Source of the DNA: Zancudomyces culisetae
Taxonomy: Eukaryota; Kickxellomycota; Harpellomycetes; Harpellales; Legeriomycetaceae
DNA: 20,087 nt
Assembly (NCBI GenBank): GCA_001969505.1
Contig: LSSK01000528.1
Coordinates: forward strand, 1-20,087
Direction: 5' to 3'
A program made the translations under genes and the position numbers. Numbering within the stretch: the stretch's first letter is position 1; every line of letters begins with the position of its first letter. The notes below the pieces were generated by a model. It worked only from the letters and a program-made list of their open reading frames with translations, searched no databases and was not told the DNA's origin. This document shows positions 1 through 10,002 of the stretch, in pieces.

Positions 1-506
1 GTTTGGTAATAAAACACGCCACCGCCGTACCACATCCACTGCAGTGTATACATATCGTCATTTAGATAATCGGGGATGGTTATCACTGTTGAACACTCCT
101 GCGACCCTGGACCAGCCAGTACTCCCCAGTTAGTGTTATTTGGATTATCTGGACCGCAGTTGGTTTCATAGCATGTATATTTAATAACCCCTTCGTTAAA
201 GCTACCCCAGTTATCTGAATCCTGATATCTGGCTATTGCTAGCCTAATAAATCCTCCGGGGTGATTTTGTCGGCCCCATTTTACTGTTATATTTTGTCCT
301 CTCCTATAAATACTGGGTGTCAAATATTTGAACTTTTGAGCTTGTGAGTCCCTAGAATCGTCACAGGGACCTTTACATCCTTGACCAGCTCCACATGTTC
401 CAAAAGTTCGTAAATTCCCTCTGGGTAAGGGATATTTAAGCATGCTATGTGCGTTTACGGTAATCGATACTGCGATTATCCAGCATATCAGTTTCTCTGC
501 AAACAT
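1..506 (-). CDS. LPMO-like secreted protein, 3' part missing
   Basis: An open frame starts with ATG at 504-506 and runs off the left edge, giving 168 residues without a stop. The first 19 residues (MFAEKLICWIIAVSITVNA) are a signal peptide; cleavage after Ala19 would leave His20 as the mature N-terminus, the first ligand of the copper histidine brace of lytic polysaccharide monooxygenases. A second histidine lies in NHPGGFIRLA (His82), where AA10/AA15-type enzymes have their second copper ligand. Near the edge, YTLQWMWYGGGVFYY resembles the late strand that supplies the aromatic axial residue. Six cysteines (38, 44, 48, 112, 117, 138) suggest disulfides, and Asn72 is a sequon. By family knowledge such proteins oxidatively cleave chitin or related polysaccharides outside the cell or in the wall. 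The substrate cannot be told, and a copper-binding non-enzymatic relative is possible. It lies downstream of LAS1 on the same strand. Confidence 0.75.
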   Translation of the reverse strand, partial: MFAEKLICWIIAVSITVNAHSMLKYPLPRGNLRTFGTCGAGQGCKGPCDDSRDSQAQKFKYLTPSIYRRGQNITVKWGRQNHPGGFIRLAIARYQDSDNWGSFNEGVIKYTCYETNCGPDNPNNTNWGVLAGPGSQECSTVITIPDYLNDDMYTLQWMWYGGGVFYYQ

Positions 507-1858
507 TTCTCCGATATGAATTACTTGTTGATTATTAGTCTATTTTCTTCCTGTGATACCCAGACAAAAACGTATTATCCGTATATGTTTTTTCAAAGAT
601 AGTCTGTATCCAAGTAGTATATTGTAAATTTCAGGTTATGCTATACGTGATTAAGCTATAACTCAGACCGCTGCAGGACCCTTTGCACTTTTTTTTTATA
701 AAAAATTTGGAGTTGTTATTTTACAGAATGCTAATTTATGTTTAAAGATATTTAATGTTCCAAATGAACATCCTATTCTATAAGGGTTTAATAGGATACA
801 TTTATATACCCCATTACATATAAGATTGTAGTAGATGATTATACCTCATAAATATGGCACCATAATCTGTAGGTATAACCTTGTATTCCTCATGCTCCAA
901 AACAAAGGTGTGTGAAATGCAGAAATTGAAAAATGGTATGGAGCAACTTCTTTATAGGTATCAATCATGTTACAAACCGCAACTGTAGTTGAGTTTTATT
1001 CAATATCTTGCGTTAATTTGGGGCTTGGATTTTGCTAAATACTTCCAACTAGCGGTTATCACTGAAGTATCCAAGGTGCTAAACAAGCCAAAACAACGAA
1101 AAACAAACGTTCTACGGCAATATTTTCATTCTTTTTTCATAACTTTGGAATTGGCAACACAATCACGATTGCCACTGATTGTCTAGGGTTTACCTTGACA
1201 AATAAAATCTTGAACAAATGAGAGAATAAATGCCAAATTCTCCAATTTTCAACTCCACATTTCAACAAGCTAAGTCCCGAAAAAAAAATTGGAATGGAAA
1301 AAATGGTTTATGTTCGAGTTGGTCAAATTCGTGCTCTGGAATGAAGAGCAAGTAAACCAGACGCCAACAACACCTGTTGAGGAACATTCCAGTTTAGGAA
1401 TAACACGAACTAAAAGAAAGAAATGCATTTTCATCTTCATTGGTTATTTTGTCTCCGAATCAGATTGTTCCCAAGTGGTCATAATAAAACTTTCCGCTAT
1501 ATTGCATACATTATCAGCAGGAAACCATATTAGCTAATATTGATACAACAATCCCAAGTCATCATGCTTCAAGGACTCTTAGACTTTGTAGTCATTTTCG
1601 TTGTATGGCAAGCGTAATATCGATATCTTTTTTTTATTTTAAAAAAAGTAAAGTCACAAAAGTCATAAGCCTTGCCAAACTGGGGTAGAAAAAATGTATG
1701 TGGATGTTGGGAAGAGCAAAGATCGATGTGGATATATTTACATGGCTTTCGAGTATTAAGAGAATGATGAATCGAACATGAGTTCGAGGACAAAAGTAAA
1801 GTAAAGCAAAAACAAGAACAAGAACAAAAAAAAACAAAAACGAGAGGGTTCTTTGCAT
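507..1858. other. Gap between LPMO-like gene and LAS1
   Basis: AT-rich spacer holding the promoter side of the LPMO-like gene and the 3' side of LAS1. I found no convincing gene. Short open frames at 989-1186 and 1289-1537 show no recognisable domain, no clear splice partners and no signal peptide. Just after the LAS1 stop, 1793-1848 is an almost pure A/G/C-poor-T tract with repeated AAGAAC units, probably 3' UTR or simple sequence. Confidence 0.6.
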
Positions 1859-3376
1859 TTAGTTATCTGAGTCAGAACTGGACTCATCTAGATTTATCGA
1901 GCTTGGTAGCTCCAAAACGGATAGCTGTCCATTGGGGAGTATACCAAGCGGGTGAGTTGACATGGAACCATACTTGGAAATCGAATTGAAAGAATCGATA
2001 CGAGTAGTCAACTGGGACTGATACTCTTCTAATTCACTAAACAATGAAGGCAGGTCAACCATCTGTTGGTTCGAAGTGTTGGGTTTGCTGGATAAGAGAC
2101 TGTCAAGAAACATTTTACGCTGATAATGAAGGAAAGGAGAAATGGCTTCTTTGAGAGATGGATCAAACTTGCAAAAGGTTTTTAAGATAAACCGAGTGAA
2201 AACGTTTGGTTTTCTTAAACAGATCTCCAGTAGATGCTCCGGATCAAGATCAAAAGAAATGTTTTGCGATTGAGTACTTCCCAAACTGGATAGATTACAT
2301 TCCAGAAAATATTTTAGCCAGCAAGTGTATACACATCCAACAGTAGAATTATTATTGCCTTTGTCTCGCTTCTGGGAGGCTGGGTATAAAAACTCAAAAT
2401 CAGTATTCTTATTTAACGGCGAGTTCCCCATATTATCCATACTGACAATCCTTTCTATTAAAGAACTTATAAAAGTATTTGTAAAGAATGTTCCTTCTGA
2501 AGATTGCTTGGTTTCGCTAGCGGTGTCGAAGCCTCGTAATCTCTTTTTTTGCCGTGATTGTTGAGTCTGTTGGGTTCGTTGAGTTCCTGTAAGAAATGGT
2601 TTGTATAACTCAAGTGTATGAGCGTCAATCTTCATTTTGCTACCAGCTCCAAAACTTGGTCTTTTTTTAGAATCGAGAGGGACTATCAAATCCAGATTAG
2701 GATCGAGTAGTAGTGGCACCACTATCATTTCAATAACATCCTTAGTATTTAAATTATTGTTGCCATTGTTTGCTGATAGCCCTATAGCATCCTCCACTTG
2801 ATTATAGCGCAACTTTCCCTTTTTATATTTCACTAACAAATTATATATTTCCCTTATGGTCTGGTTTTTCAATTCATTGATTTTCCCGGTGCTTAGACTA
2901 AAGTATTCCCTGTTTATGTATTCCAAACACACCAAACAGCCCATCCTCAATAAATTTAAACTGGGTAGTGCCTCATGCGTTGCTGAATGTCGGAGTTCTA
3001 CCAACCACGATGGTAGCCCCAATCGCTCTGCAAGTCTCCAGAGTGACATTGCATACACTCCCTTTTGTTCCTGATCTATCAACAAATTCACAAATCTTAC
3101 TATTGCCATTCCGTACATCATCCTAAGTTCTGTATCGCTTAAAAGGCTTCCTTGGTTGACGCTTTGCTTGTTGGAGTGATTGTCACGTATCCACACCTCC
3201 ACTAGGTCCGCAGTTATATCAATCGAAACGGGAATTTTACCTCTGCTTCTCCATATTTTTACCCTCTCAACACCCTCTATCCTTTTATGAACTTCGTTTT
3301 CTGGGGCGTATAAAAGCTCTCCTATTTCAAGAAACTCCTTTTTGTTTGCCCATGGAACTATTCTTGGTGTCTGCAT
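1859..3376 (-). CDS. LAS1: LAS1, pre-rRNA ITS2 endonuclease subunit
   Basis: Single-exon gene of 505 residues. The N-terminus (PRIVPWANKKEFLEIGELLY, then KIWRSRGKIPVSID) is the typical Las1 opening. The HEPN nuclease signature is intact: RHSATHEALPSL with Arg129, His130 and His134, matching the family RHxxTH motif at the catalytic site. By family knowledge Las1 cuts the ITS2 spacer of pre-rRNA in the nucleus, working with the polynucleotide kinase Grc3 (NOL9), as a step in 60S subunit maturation. The middle and C-terminal parts are variable, as is usual, and the protein ends in an acidic serine-rich tail (DESSSDSDN). The start is the first Met before the conserved block. It is divergent from MO25 across a 1.35-kb spacer. 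Nothing suggests damage to the gene. Confidence 0.93.
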   Translation of the reverse strand: MQTPRIVPWANKKEFLEIGELLYAPENEVHKRIEGVERVKIWRSRGKIPVSIDITADLVEVWIRDNHSNKQSVNQGSLLSDTELRMMYGMAIVRFVNLLIDQEQKGVYAMSLWRLAERLGLPSWLVELRHSATHEALPSLNLLRMGCLVCLEYINREYFSLSTGKINELKNQTIREIYNLLVKYKKGKLRYNQVEDAIGLSANNGNNNLNTKDVIEMIVVPLLLDPNLDLIVPLDSKKRPSFGAGSKMKIDAHTLELYKPFLTGTQRTQQTQQSRQKKRLRGFDTASETKQSSEGTFFTNTFISSLIERIVSMDNMGNSPLNKNTDFEFLYPASQKRDKGNNNSTVGCVYTCWLKYFLECNLSSLGSTQSQNISFDLDPEHLLEICLRKPNVFTRFILKTFCKFDPSLKEAISPFLHYQRKMFLDSLLSSKPNTSNQQMVDLPSLFSELEEYQSQLTTRIDSFNSISKYGSMSTHPLGILPNGQLSVLELPSSINLDESSSDSDN

Positions 3377-4728
3377 TTGATCTTCTCTCGCACGTTTTCG
3401 CTCTTTTACTTTTCAATTTCGAATACAAGCCAACAAGAATAACACTAATGTACAAATTTAATGGGACGCACTTTCTCTGTCTTTCTTTTCGTTTCAGTAC
3501 ATGATGAATTTGTTGACTCTCTGCCCTTTGCAAAAAAAAATTTTTTTTTATATTTCTGTTTGATCGATTTGCTAAAATTTGCTACCAAATCTAGCCCACA
3601 TTTGCAAAAAGAACTGGCTGTTCAATTATAGAAAGTGTTGTTAAACTATTAAGCAAAAGGGGGAGGGTGGAATTGTATGCTTATGATAGAATAGTTTTCT
3701 ATTACATTTAAAGTACTTCGTGGAAGCTTTGGTTGGTTATTTTTAACCTTCAGCTTGGATGATTAAGATGTGGACATAGACATATATATGAGAAATTATA
3801 CAGAGTATCAAACGGAATGATAACCACCTTGAAACAAAATCTATCTGATGGGTTTGGTATTCATTGGCTTGACTCCATTGCTTTGTATTGTATGTTTAAG
3901 TATTCTAAATACTTGCCGCTTGCCATACACACATTCATAGTTTGATACAAAATATTGCTGAACATAAACGTACTAGTAAAGCAAAACGGGTATAAAAAGA
4001 CAAAAGCAAACGCGGTCCACATGATAACGCGCAATAAAAAGAGGATACCAGTGTCTGTAATAGGCGGTGTGTGTATATATTATGTCTATAATACAAAAAA
4101 GTCTTAACCCGTTTTTTTTACTTGTACCATACTACAAAGCAAATGACAGCACACTTTATATTTTTATTTATGCTCGCTATATTTTTATTTAGTTTTCTGG
4201 GTCAACTTTAAGGTTATAAAAGCTTAAAAACCATATACAAATTATAATGTTTAAGCTTGAAAAAAAAAATACTAAATATGTTGGGATAAATCAAATTCAA
4301 ATGCTACGTGATGGGCTGGTAATGTATGTAGGCTTTGCTCATTTTGCGGTCAACTTTAGGACTTTTTTATTCTTTTTCTTTTTTTCTCTTCCATTAAAAC
4401 TCTTGTTGAAATATAGAGCCGCCTTTATAGATAGATAACTGGGTATTCTCAATAAAATATAAACAATGATATTTGTGGGAAATTAAACATCACACAATAG
4501 ATTAAGCGAATGAGCTGACATGAAAATACACGATCATTGACTATTCCTGCCAGCACAAATAAATCCAGAAACACAACCAAATTTGTTTACTAAACGAGCT
4601 AAGTTTTGTTGAAGGTAAAAGGCAACTAGAAACAGCGAAATATCAATAATCCAAGGCCACAAGGGGAAAAAAGCAGATATAGAGACCACATTGAACCTCA
4701 TCTTCAGTACATATTTTTCATACCAAGA
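3377..4728. other. Divergent intergenic region, LAS1 / MO25
   Basis: This spacer must hold the promoters of both flanking genes. It is AT-rich, with poly-A/T runs at 3532-3551, a G-rich patch at 3659-3669 and a TATA-like GGGTATAAAAAG near 3988-3999. An 11-nt unit (GGTCAACTTTA) occurs near 4199 and again near 4348. A 30-codon hydrophobic frame at 3848-3940 and a 63-codon frame at 4247-4438 lack support as genes. No RNA gene was recognised. Confidence 0.6.
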
Positions 4729-6497
4729 ATGAATTTTTTGTTCAAGAACAAGCCGAAAGGCCCTGCAGAGATAGTCAGGTCATTGAAGGAATCCATTTTG
4801 AAGTTAGAAAATCCAGAATCGAACAAATATAAGGTATTTGCCCTCTCTTTGCTGATGTGTACCTATTTATTTTTGCTTCTAAAGTATAAGCCGATAACTG
4901 TACAGCGAAAATTCGGGTGCAACCAACAGTACTGATTAATTTATTGGTTATACTAGGCAAACGAGGAAATCTCAAAGTGTATTTCTAGCATAGTTACCAT
5001 TTTCCAGGAAAATCCTACAGACAAAAAAAGTAAGTGAATTCTATGATGTACAAAACTTTTTCTTTTTGGGGGGGGGGATTTTTGTATGATTATTACATAT
5101 AAAATTTAATTCGAGTAATAATGAATCTTTAAAATTCTTACAGATCAGGATGGTAATTCAGAGATGGCTGTGCAGATATCACAGGAGATATTTCAAAACG
5201 ATATATTCAGCATACTCATACCAAATTTATACCGAATCCCGTTTGAGGTATTATTTATTTGATTTTTTTTTATCAAGTTTGATAGTAATGGCCATTTTGC
5301 TAAAAGGTAAAAAAACATTTTTTGTGAGAAAAAAACTAGACCAAGAAGGAGATAGCAATGATATACGGTATTCTGTTAAGGAGAAAAGTAGGAGCACGAG
5401 AACCTACTGTCGAGTATCTGTCAAAAAACGGAGATATAATCAGAAACCTCATCAAAGGGTAAATACGAAAATACTAAAAGCTTAGTTGGTTGAAGGAAAG
5501 GCGTATATATGCTTGCACTATCTAATTAACTTTCTTTTTTTCTTTTGCTTAAAAATGTTTTAAAGGTACGAAAGACCCGAGTCTGCGGTGTTTTGTGGAA
5601 CAATGATAAGGGAGAGCCTAAAACATGAGTCTTTGGTAGACATAATGTTAAATAGTAAAGAATTCTTTGGCTTTTTTGAATATTCAGAGGCGCAAAATTT
5701 TGATTTGGCATCAGACGCATTTGCAAACTTTAGAGTAAGATAAAGAAAAGACAATAAGCTATTACATTTCATCGATAAGCACATAATTATTTTATACAAT
5801 CTGTTTGGAAAAAAAAAACATAGGACATTCTCTTAAGGTTTAAGCCTAGAGTAGCAAAGTTTCTTATGGATAATTATGACATGGTAAGTTTATATTATCA
5901 GATTAAAAGTATTTTGGATTGAGTCTCCAAAGACTATAATTTTGGCACATACAATAGTTTTTCGAAAAGTATACAAAGCTGCTGAATTCCAAAAACTATG
6001 TAATAAGAAGGCAGTCGCTAAAGGTAAGCAAATCAGTTTATAGCACAATATATCGAACTGCCTCAAAATTAAATGTACTTTAACTTTGAGTATAGCTGCT
6101 GGGTGAGATTTTATTGGAAAGGAAAAACTTCAATATTATGGCAAAATACATAAGTTCGAGTGAGAATTTGAAGCTGATTATGATGGCGTTAGCTGACAAG
6201 AGCAAGAGTATCCAGTATGAAGCATTTCATATCTTCAAGGTAAGGTTGAGTGTAATTATAGTCCAACAAAGGCAAAGAAGATCTTTACCATTATTTTTTT
6301 TTTGTATTATGTAGATTTTTGTAGCAAACCCAAACAAAACAGCACAGGTTTACGAAATCCTTAAAAAAAACAGAGACAAACTGGTTGAGTTTCTGGGTGG
6401 CTTTCAAGTAGACAAAGACACCGATGAGCAATTCAAAGATGAAAAGGCATTTTTGATCAAAGAGCTACACAAGATTAATCATAGGGTCGTCTACTGA
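4729..6497 (+). CDS. MO25: MO25 / Hym1 (CAB39 family) scaffold protein, nine exons
   Basis: Nine exons: 4729-4833, 4957-5029, 5144-5247, 5340-5458, 5566-5734, 5824-5883, 5958-6023, 6096-6239, 6315-6497. They join without a frame break to 340 residues, matching the usual length of about 340. Family signatures run end to end: [13 protein letters not shown] near the N-terminus, [90 protein letters not shown], and [15 protein letters not shown] near the end. MO25 is an armadillo-like helical repeat protein that binds and activates STRAD and germinal-centre kinases; in fungi Hym1 works in the RAM/MOR polarity and cell-separation network with an NDR kinase. Introns are 72-123 nt; six of eight are in phase 0. 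Donors of introns 1 and 3 (GTATTT, GTATTA) are weaker than the common GTAAGT form. Confidence 0.97.
5068..5077 (+). repeat. G10 homopolymer inside MO25 intron 2
   Basis: Ten consecutive G bases lie in an otherwise AT-rich 114-nt intron, directly after a T-rich stretch. It may be a slippage-prone tract or a sequencing artefact. Confidence 0.9.
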
Positions 6498-7284
6498 TCT
6501 GCTAGAGCCGGACATTTGATTCCTTACTCCTTACTCCTTACCTCTTATACATACATATACATATATATATATTCATATTCTTTGTTTGTTTATTAGTTTA
6601 TTCACAGTTTTATGTCATAGCCTTGGTTAGGTCTCAAAAATGGGATGTTCATTTCCAACTTTGAACTTGCAAGATCGCTTTCGTATGTTCCCTAACTTGT
6701 AATGGTCAAGCTCAAATCGTTTTGGCTCAAACAGAACTAGTTTCTGTAGGCAATTAGAGGAGGAAGAATCTAAATGAGATTTAACCCTCCAATAAAATTT
6801 GGGATTGGCAAACCCAATCACAGAACCCCAAAAATTGTTTTTTGCTCTGAAACCAAATTGCTAATTTTGGATGAACTCGCATTTATTTTGTTGATTGTTG
6901 CTTTTTTTTCTTTTTTTCTAATTCTCTTATTGAAACCACTCGTGTTCTCCAACAATCCTTGCAAAGGAGAAGAAAGAAATACAATTACTGGGTTGGGAAG
7001 CACAAAAATGATGGACATGTTGTGTCTAAAACGTGAATATCATATTCAGGAAAGCCGCATTAACCACTGCTGCTATTGTCTGTATTTTTACTTCTTGGTC
7101 ATTGCTGTTAGTACACAAATGATGGTTTTTCTTTAAGATATAATTACCTGCTAAGTTACCCCCAACACAAAGTAACGACAATAAGAAAAAGTGCTAAAAA
7201 AGACTTTAATAGTATTAATTTAATAGTACAACCTTTGTTACTAACTAAACTTATTAATTCATAATATTTTTTATTCAAGAAAAA
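6498..7284. other. Gap between MO25 and the FAS1 gene
   Basis: The spacer starts with a heptamer repeat (CCTTACT twice, then CCTTACC, 6522-6542) and a CA/TA microsatellite (6546-6573), both likely in the MO25 3' region. A plus-strand frame of 120 codons (6774-7136) includes a leucine/phenylalanine-rich stretch encoded by a T-rich run; it ends 148 bases before the FAS1 start and occupies the likely promoter. A 64-codon minus frame (6627-6821) overlaps it. Neither shows a known domain, so I do not call them genes. Confidence 0.5.
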
Positions 7285-8436
7285 ATGAAAGGTTTTCTAA
7301 AAGGGACAAAACTCTTGGCTCTATCGTTGGCCTTGCACCTTCAAAGAGCAAACACTCAAGGTATAATCGATGTACTAAGCAAGCAGGATGGTATAAAGTT
7401 ATCAACATATTTAATTAATCAAACAATAACAAAAGTTGTTCCAAACATCGATGATTTTGGCTACACACTCTTTGTTCCAACAGATGAGGCATACAAAAAC
7501 TATCTTCTGCTACAACCATCAAGTGAAGATCTGTTTGCTTCGTTTCTTTACCAGATTCTGGGTGAGCCTGTTTTTACAAATCAGCTAGAGGATGAAGAAA
7601 CAGTGTTTATTGACAGTATGCTCGTAGGTCAAGATTACGTAAACCTAAACTCTACTAACAAACAGCAGCCACAAGTTGTAGGGTTGTTTAGAACAGGTAC
7701 AGGCACACCCTCGGATGAGTTTAACATGAACATCATTGATGGAACGTTTCAACAAAAAACAACCTTTCCTAGTATTGTGAAAGCAAACATAAATGTGGGA
7801 AAACATGGCGTCGTGCACATAGTTGACAAGGTCTTTGAGGTGCCAAAAAGTCTTAAAACTGTACTGGGTTCGCTCATCACATTTACTCGCTACAATGGAA
7901 TGTTTAACAGATCCGGGCTCCTTGACGTATACGATAATAAACCTGGAATAACTGTATTTGCAACTGAGAACGAAGGACAAAATTGGAGCATCCCTCCTCA
8001 GGCAGTCGAGGCAAATATAAAATCATCAGTAGTATCCCAAAATGTAATTTATACCAGACTTTTTGACAAGACTAGTTCAGTGTCCTCCGATCTCGATAAA
8101 TACTACTTCAGCCTTTCTCATAACAAAACGTCTCACGAATATCGTGCTGGAAATGCATTGGTTACTATCCCAAATATTCTTTTGAAAAATGGTGTTCTCC
8201 ATGGAATTGACTCCACAATCTACGATAAGCCACCCCAGACTCCTACAGGCTCTACAAAGGCTCCCGCTCGTCGTAGTAGGTTCAGTCGACGCGCGGTTAC
8301 TGAGAAACAGAACCGAGAAATCTACGTGAGGGACTCCAGTGCTATACCAAAGTTAACCTTCGAGGAACCCTTATATGTAACACTAACCAAGATATTAGAG
8401 GATTTGACACCCGAGCTGAGCAATAAATTTTCATAA
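7285..8436 (+). CDS. Secreted two-domain fasciclin (FAS1) protein
   Basis: Single-exon gene of 383 residues. Residues 1-25 form a signal peptide (hydrophobic LLALSLALHL core). FAS1 domain 1 covers about 26-188: the H1 motif is YTLFVPTDEAY (60-70) and the H2 motif is HGVVHIVDKVFEVP (174-187). FAS1 domain 2 covers about 189-316, with ITVFATENE as H1 and NGVLHGIDSTIYD as H2; it is the more diverged. Sequons at Asn45, 122, 208, 233 and 280 fit a secreted glycoprotein. A basic linker (PARRSRFSRR, 328-336) follows, then a short amphipathic tail. No hydrophobic GPI-addition signal closes the protein, so it is probably soluble or wall-associated. FAS1 proteins act in adhesion or at the cell surface; the exact role here is unknown. 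AATAAA lies a few bases after the stop. Confidence 0.9.
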   Translation: MKGFLKGTKLLALSLALHLQRANTQGIIDVLSKQDGIKLSTYLINQTITKVVPNIDDFGYTLFVPTDEAYKNYLLLQPSSEDLFASFLYQILGEPVFTNQLEDEETVFIDSMLVGQDYVNLNSTNKQQPQVVGLFRTGTGTPSDEFNMNIIDGTFQQKTTFPSIVKANINVGKHGVVHIVDKVFEVPKSLKTVLGSLITFTRYNGMFNRSGLLDVYDNKPGITVFATENEGQNWSIPPQAVEANIKSSVVSQNVIYTRLFDKTSSVSSDLDKYYFSLSHNKTSHEYRAGNALVTIPNILLKNGVLHGIDSTIYDKPPQTPTGSTKAPARRSRFSRRAVTEKQNREIYVRDSSAIPKLTFEEPLYVTLTKILEDLTPELSNKFS

Positions 8437-8637
8437 AAATAAATTATTGATGGCTTTTTCTCCTTTTTCTACATACCATGCCTTGTAAATTAGTTTCTCT
8501 CTCCCTACACTGTTGACTGATTAGCTTTGCTAAACTTTTTATTTTATTTTAAAGTTTATTGCTATAAAACAAACACTATAAAATTGTTATTAAAAGATAC
8601 CAGCCATTCAAATAATTTTTTAAATCGCAGAGCCGCA

Positions 8638-9228
8638 TTAAATCTAGAGTGAAAATGGTAGAAGTTTAGGTTTATATTTTTGTGTTATTATAGTGGTACA
8701 AATATAGATCATATATAAATCATCTCGCCTCCTAGAAATTCGTATTACTTACCTCATCAATCTCAAAATCGAAATCAACTTCTTCATCTTCGACACCAAA
8801 GGTATCCGTTTCGTTGATTTTCGCGTTTTCTGGCAGTTCTCCGTATTGTTTCAGACTACGGGCTTCATCTGCCGTGTACTTGAGAATAACATCTGCTCGA
8901 TCATCTTGGAAATCTCGGAGCGAAAGCAATATTATGTCACCTTGATTGATCCAAACCTTCTTGCGCATCTTACCTCGGATTTGCGCTAACCTCTTAGTTC
9001 CATCAAAACCGACAGCCTCCAATCTTCCGCTTCCCAGCATTTTAACTACCTGAGCATATTCTTGACCTTCTTCTTTGAATATCAACTCTCTCTTCTCTCC
9101 CTCGGCTTCATTCTTTCCTCGACGTCGATTTTTTCCTCCCTAAAAAAACAATTTTACGGTATCAGATTTGTCCTTGTTTATGTTTCGTATTATCATTCTC
9201 AATTTACCTTTCCCTTATTCTTCGGCAT
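8638..9228 (-). CDS. EIF1A: Translation initiation factor eIF1A, three exons
   Basis: Exons on the minus strand: 9228-9208, 9139-8753 and 8643-8638, giving 137 residues against about 144 in animals. Exon 1 codes only MPKNKGK; exon 2 opens [19 protein letters not shown], the basic tail plus start of the OB fold, then [37 protein letters not shown] and [11 protein letters not shown], all diagnostic. The acidic C-terminal tail ends FDFEIDE at a GAG|GTAAGT donor. Reading on gives VSNTNF and a stop, but splicing to a CTCTAG acceptor at 8644 adds ATT TAA, restoring the Ile that ends eIF1A proteins (DIDDI-type). Introns are 68 and 109 nt. The factor binds the 40S A site, promotes scanning and start-codon choice, and works with eIF1, eIF2 and eIF5B in the cytoplasm. 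The third exon is inferred; the rest is secure. Confidence 0.95.
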
Positions 9229-9718
9229 TTTTTCTTTTTTTTAGTTTTGCGGATAAAGATTTATTATTTAATTTTTTCTTTGCTTTATTCACAGTATTTA
9301 CAACAATAGAAGAAAAAATTTTTTCTTCTCAGTTTCCATTTTTTAATTTTTGAATTACGACCAACTGACACCGCAGTAAATTGATCCGCAGCTCCTGCCT
9401 TGTTCAAATATCATTGTGGATGTGTCTAGTATTATTCGTATAGCACAGTTCTTTTTTTTGCCAGGATGTAAACAGAGTACAAGTGACATTAGCTTTCTAT
9501 TTTTGGGCTAAAAAAATGTGTATAATGAGAAATACCAGTGATGCCATGGCCATAAGTTGCCATCATGTATTATTTACCACCTCTACTATGCAGATTACAC
9601 CGATATTATTTCTGCTGGAACCCCTTTAATTCTTCTTTGTAATCTATGGAATGCCATGTGTATTCACAGTTCTTATACGCTCATGAGGTTTCTATAACTA
9701 CGTCAATATGGTACACTT

Positions 9719-9748
9719 ATATATACATACGTATATATATATACATAT
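9719..9748 (+). repeat. TA-rich microsatellite
   Basis: Alternating TA units with interspersed CA/CG (TATATATACATACGTATATA and on). It explains the tyrosine/isoleucine repeats of the overlapping open frame. Confidence 0.85.
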
Positions 9749-9953
9749 CACAACGTTTCTTGATAAGTACAGTTTACCTTTACATCCTCACTACGTTTTC
9801 TTTTATCAAATTGCAGAAGGAAATCTCAACAACTCAAAACTACTATATTGTTTCTTCTGCACCACTCGAGTATACAGATAAAAACATTCTTATATGTTAC
9901 GACGAAAGCGTACTGAATATACCATACCCAAGACACTTATATGTGTCACAATA

Positions 9954-10002
9954 GGGGGGAGGGGGAGGGGGGTACTAACGTTTGTTATGCGAACCCCCCC
10001 CC
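9954..10002 (+). repeat. G6-A-G5-A-G6 tract facing a C9 run
   Basis: Three long G runs (9954-9959, 9961-9965, 9967-9972) separated by single A bases are followed after a 21-base loop by nine C bases (9994-10002). The parts could form a GC hairpin or a G-quadruplex on the plus strand. The loop begins TACTAAC, the yeast branch-point consensus, though no clear intron surrounds it. Confidence 0.85.

Noticed and set aside
755..780. Patch similar to the reverse strand of 6636-6660 (shared AAATGAACATCC core, similar NEHPI translation)
   Set aside because: The match is 19 of 24 bases with a 12-base exact core, which is expected by chance in AT-rich DNA at this scale; no flanking similarity extends it.
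3327..3533. Minus-strand frame overlapping the LAS1 start
   Set aside because: It is in another frame from LAS1, has no recognisable domain and lies in the probable 5' leader.
3848..3940. Thirty-codon hydrophobic frame (MGLVFIGLTPLLC...) in the LAS1/MO25 spacer
   Set aside because: Too short and AT-rich to separate from chance, with no conservation evidence.
6774..7136. Plus-strand 120-codon frame with a hydrophobic stretch between MO25 and FAS1
   Set aside because: The hydrophobic part comes from a T-rich run, no domain or signal peptide is evident, and it sits in the likely FAS1 promoter.
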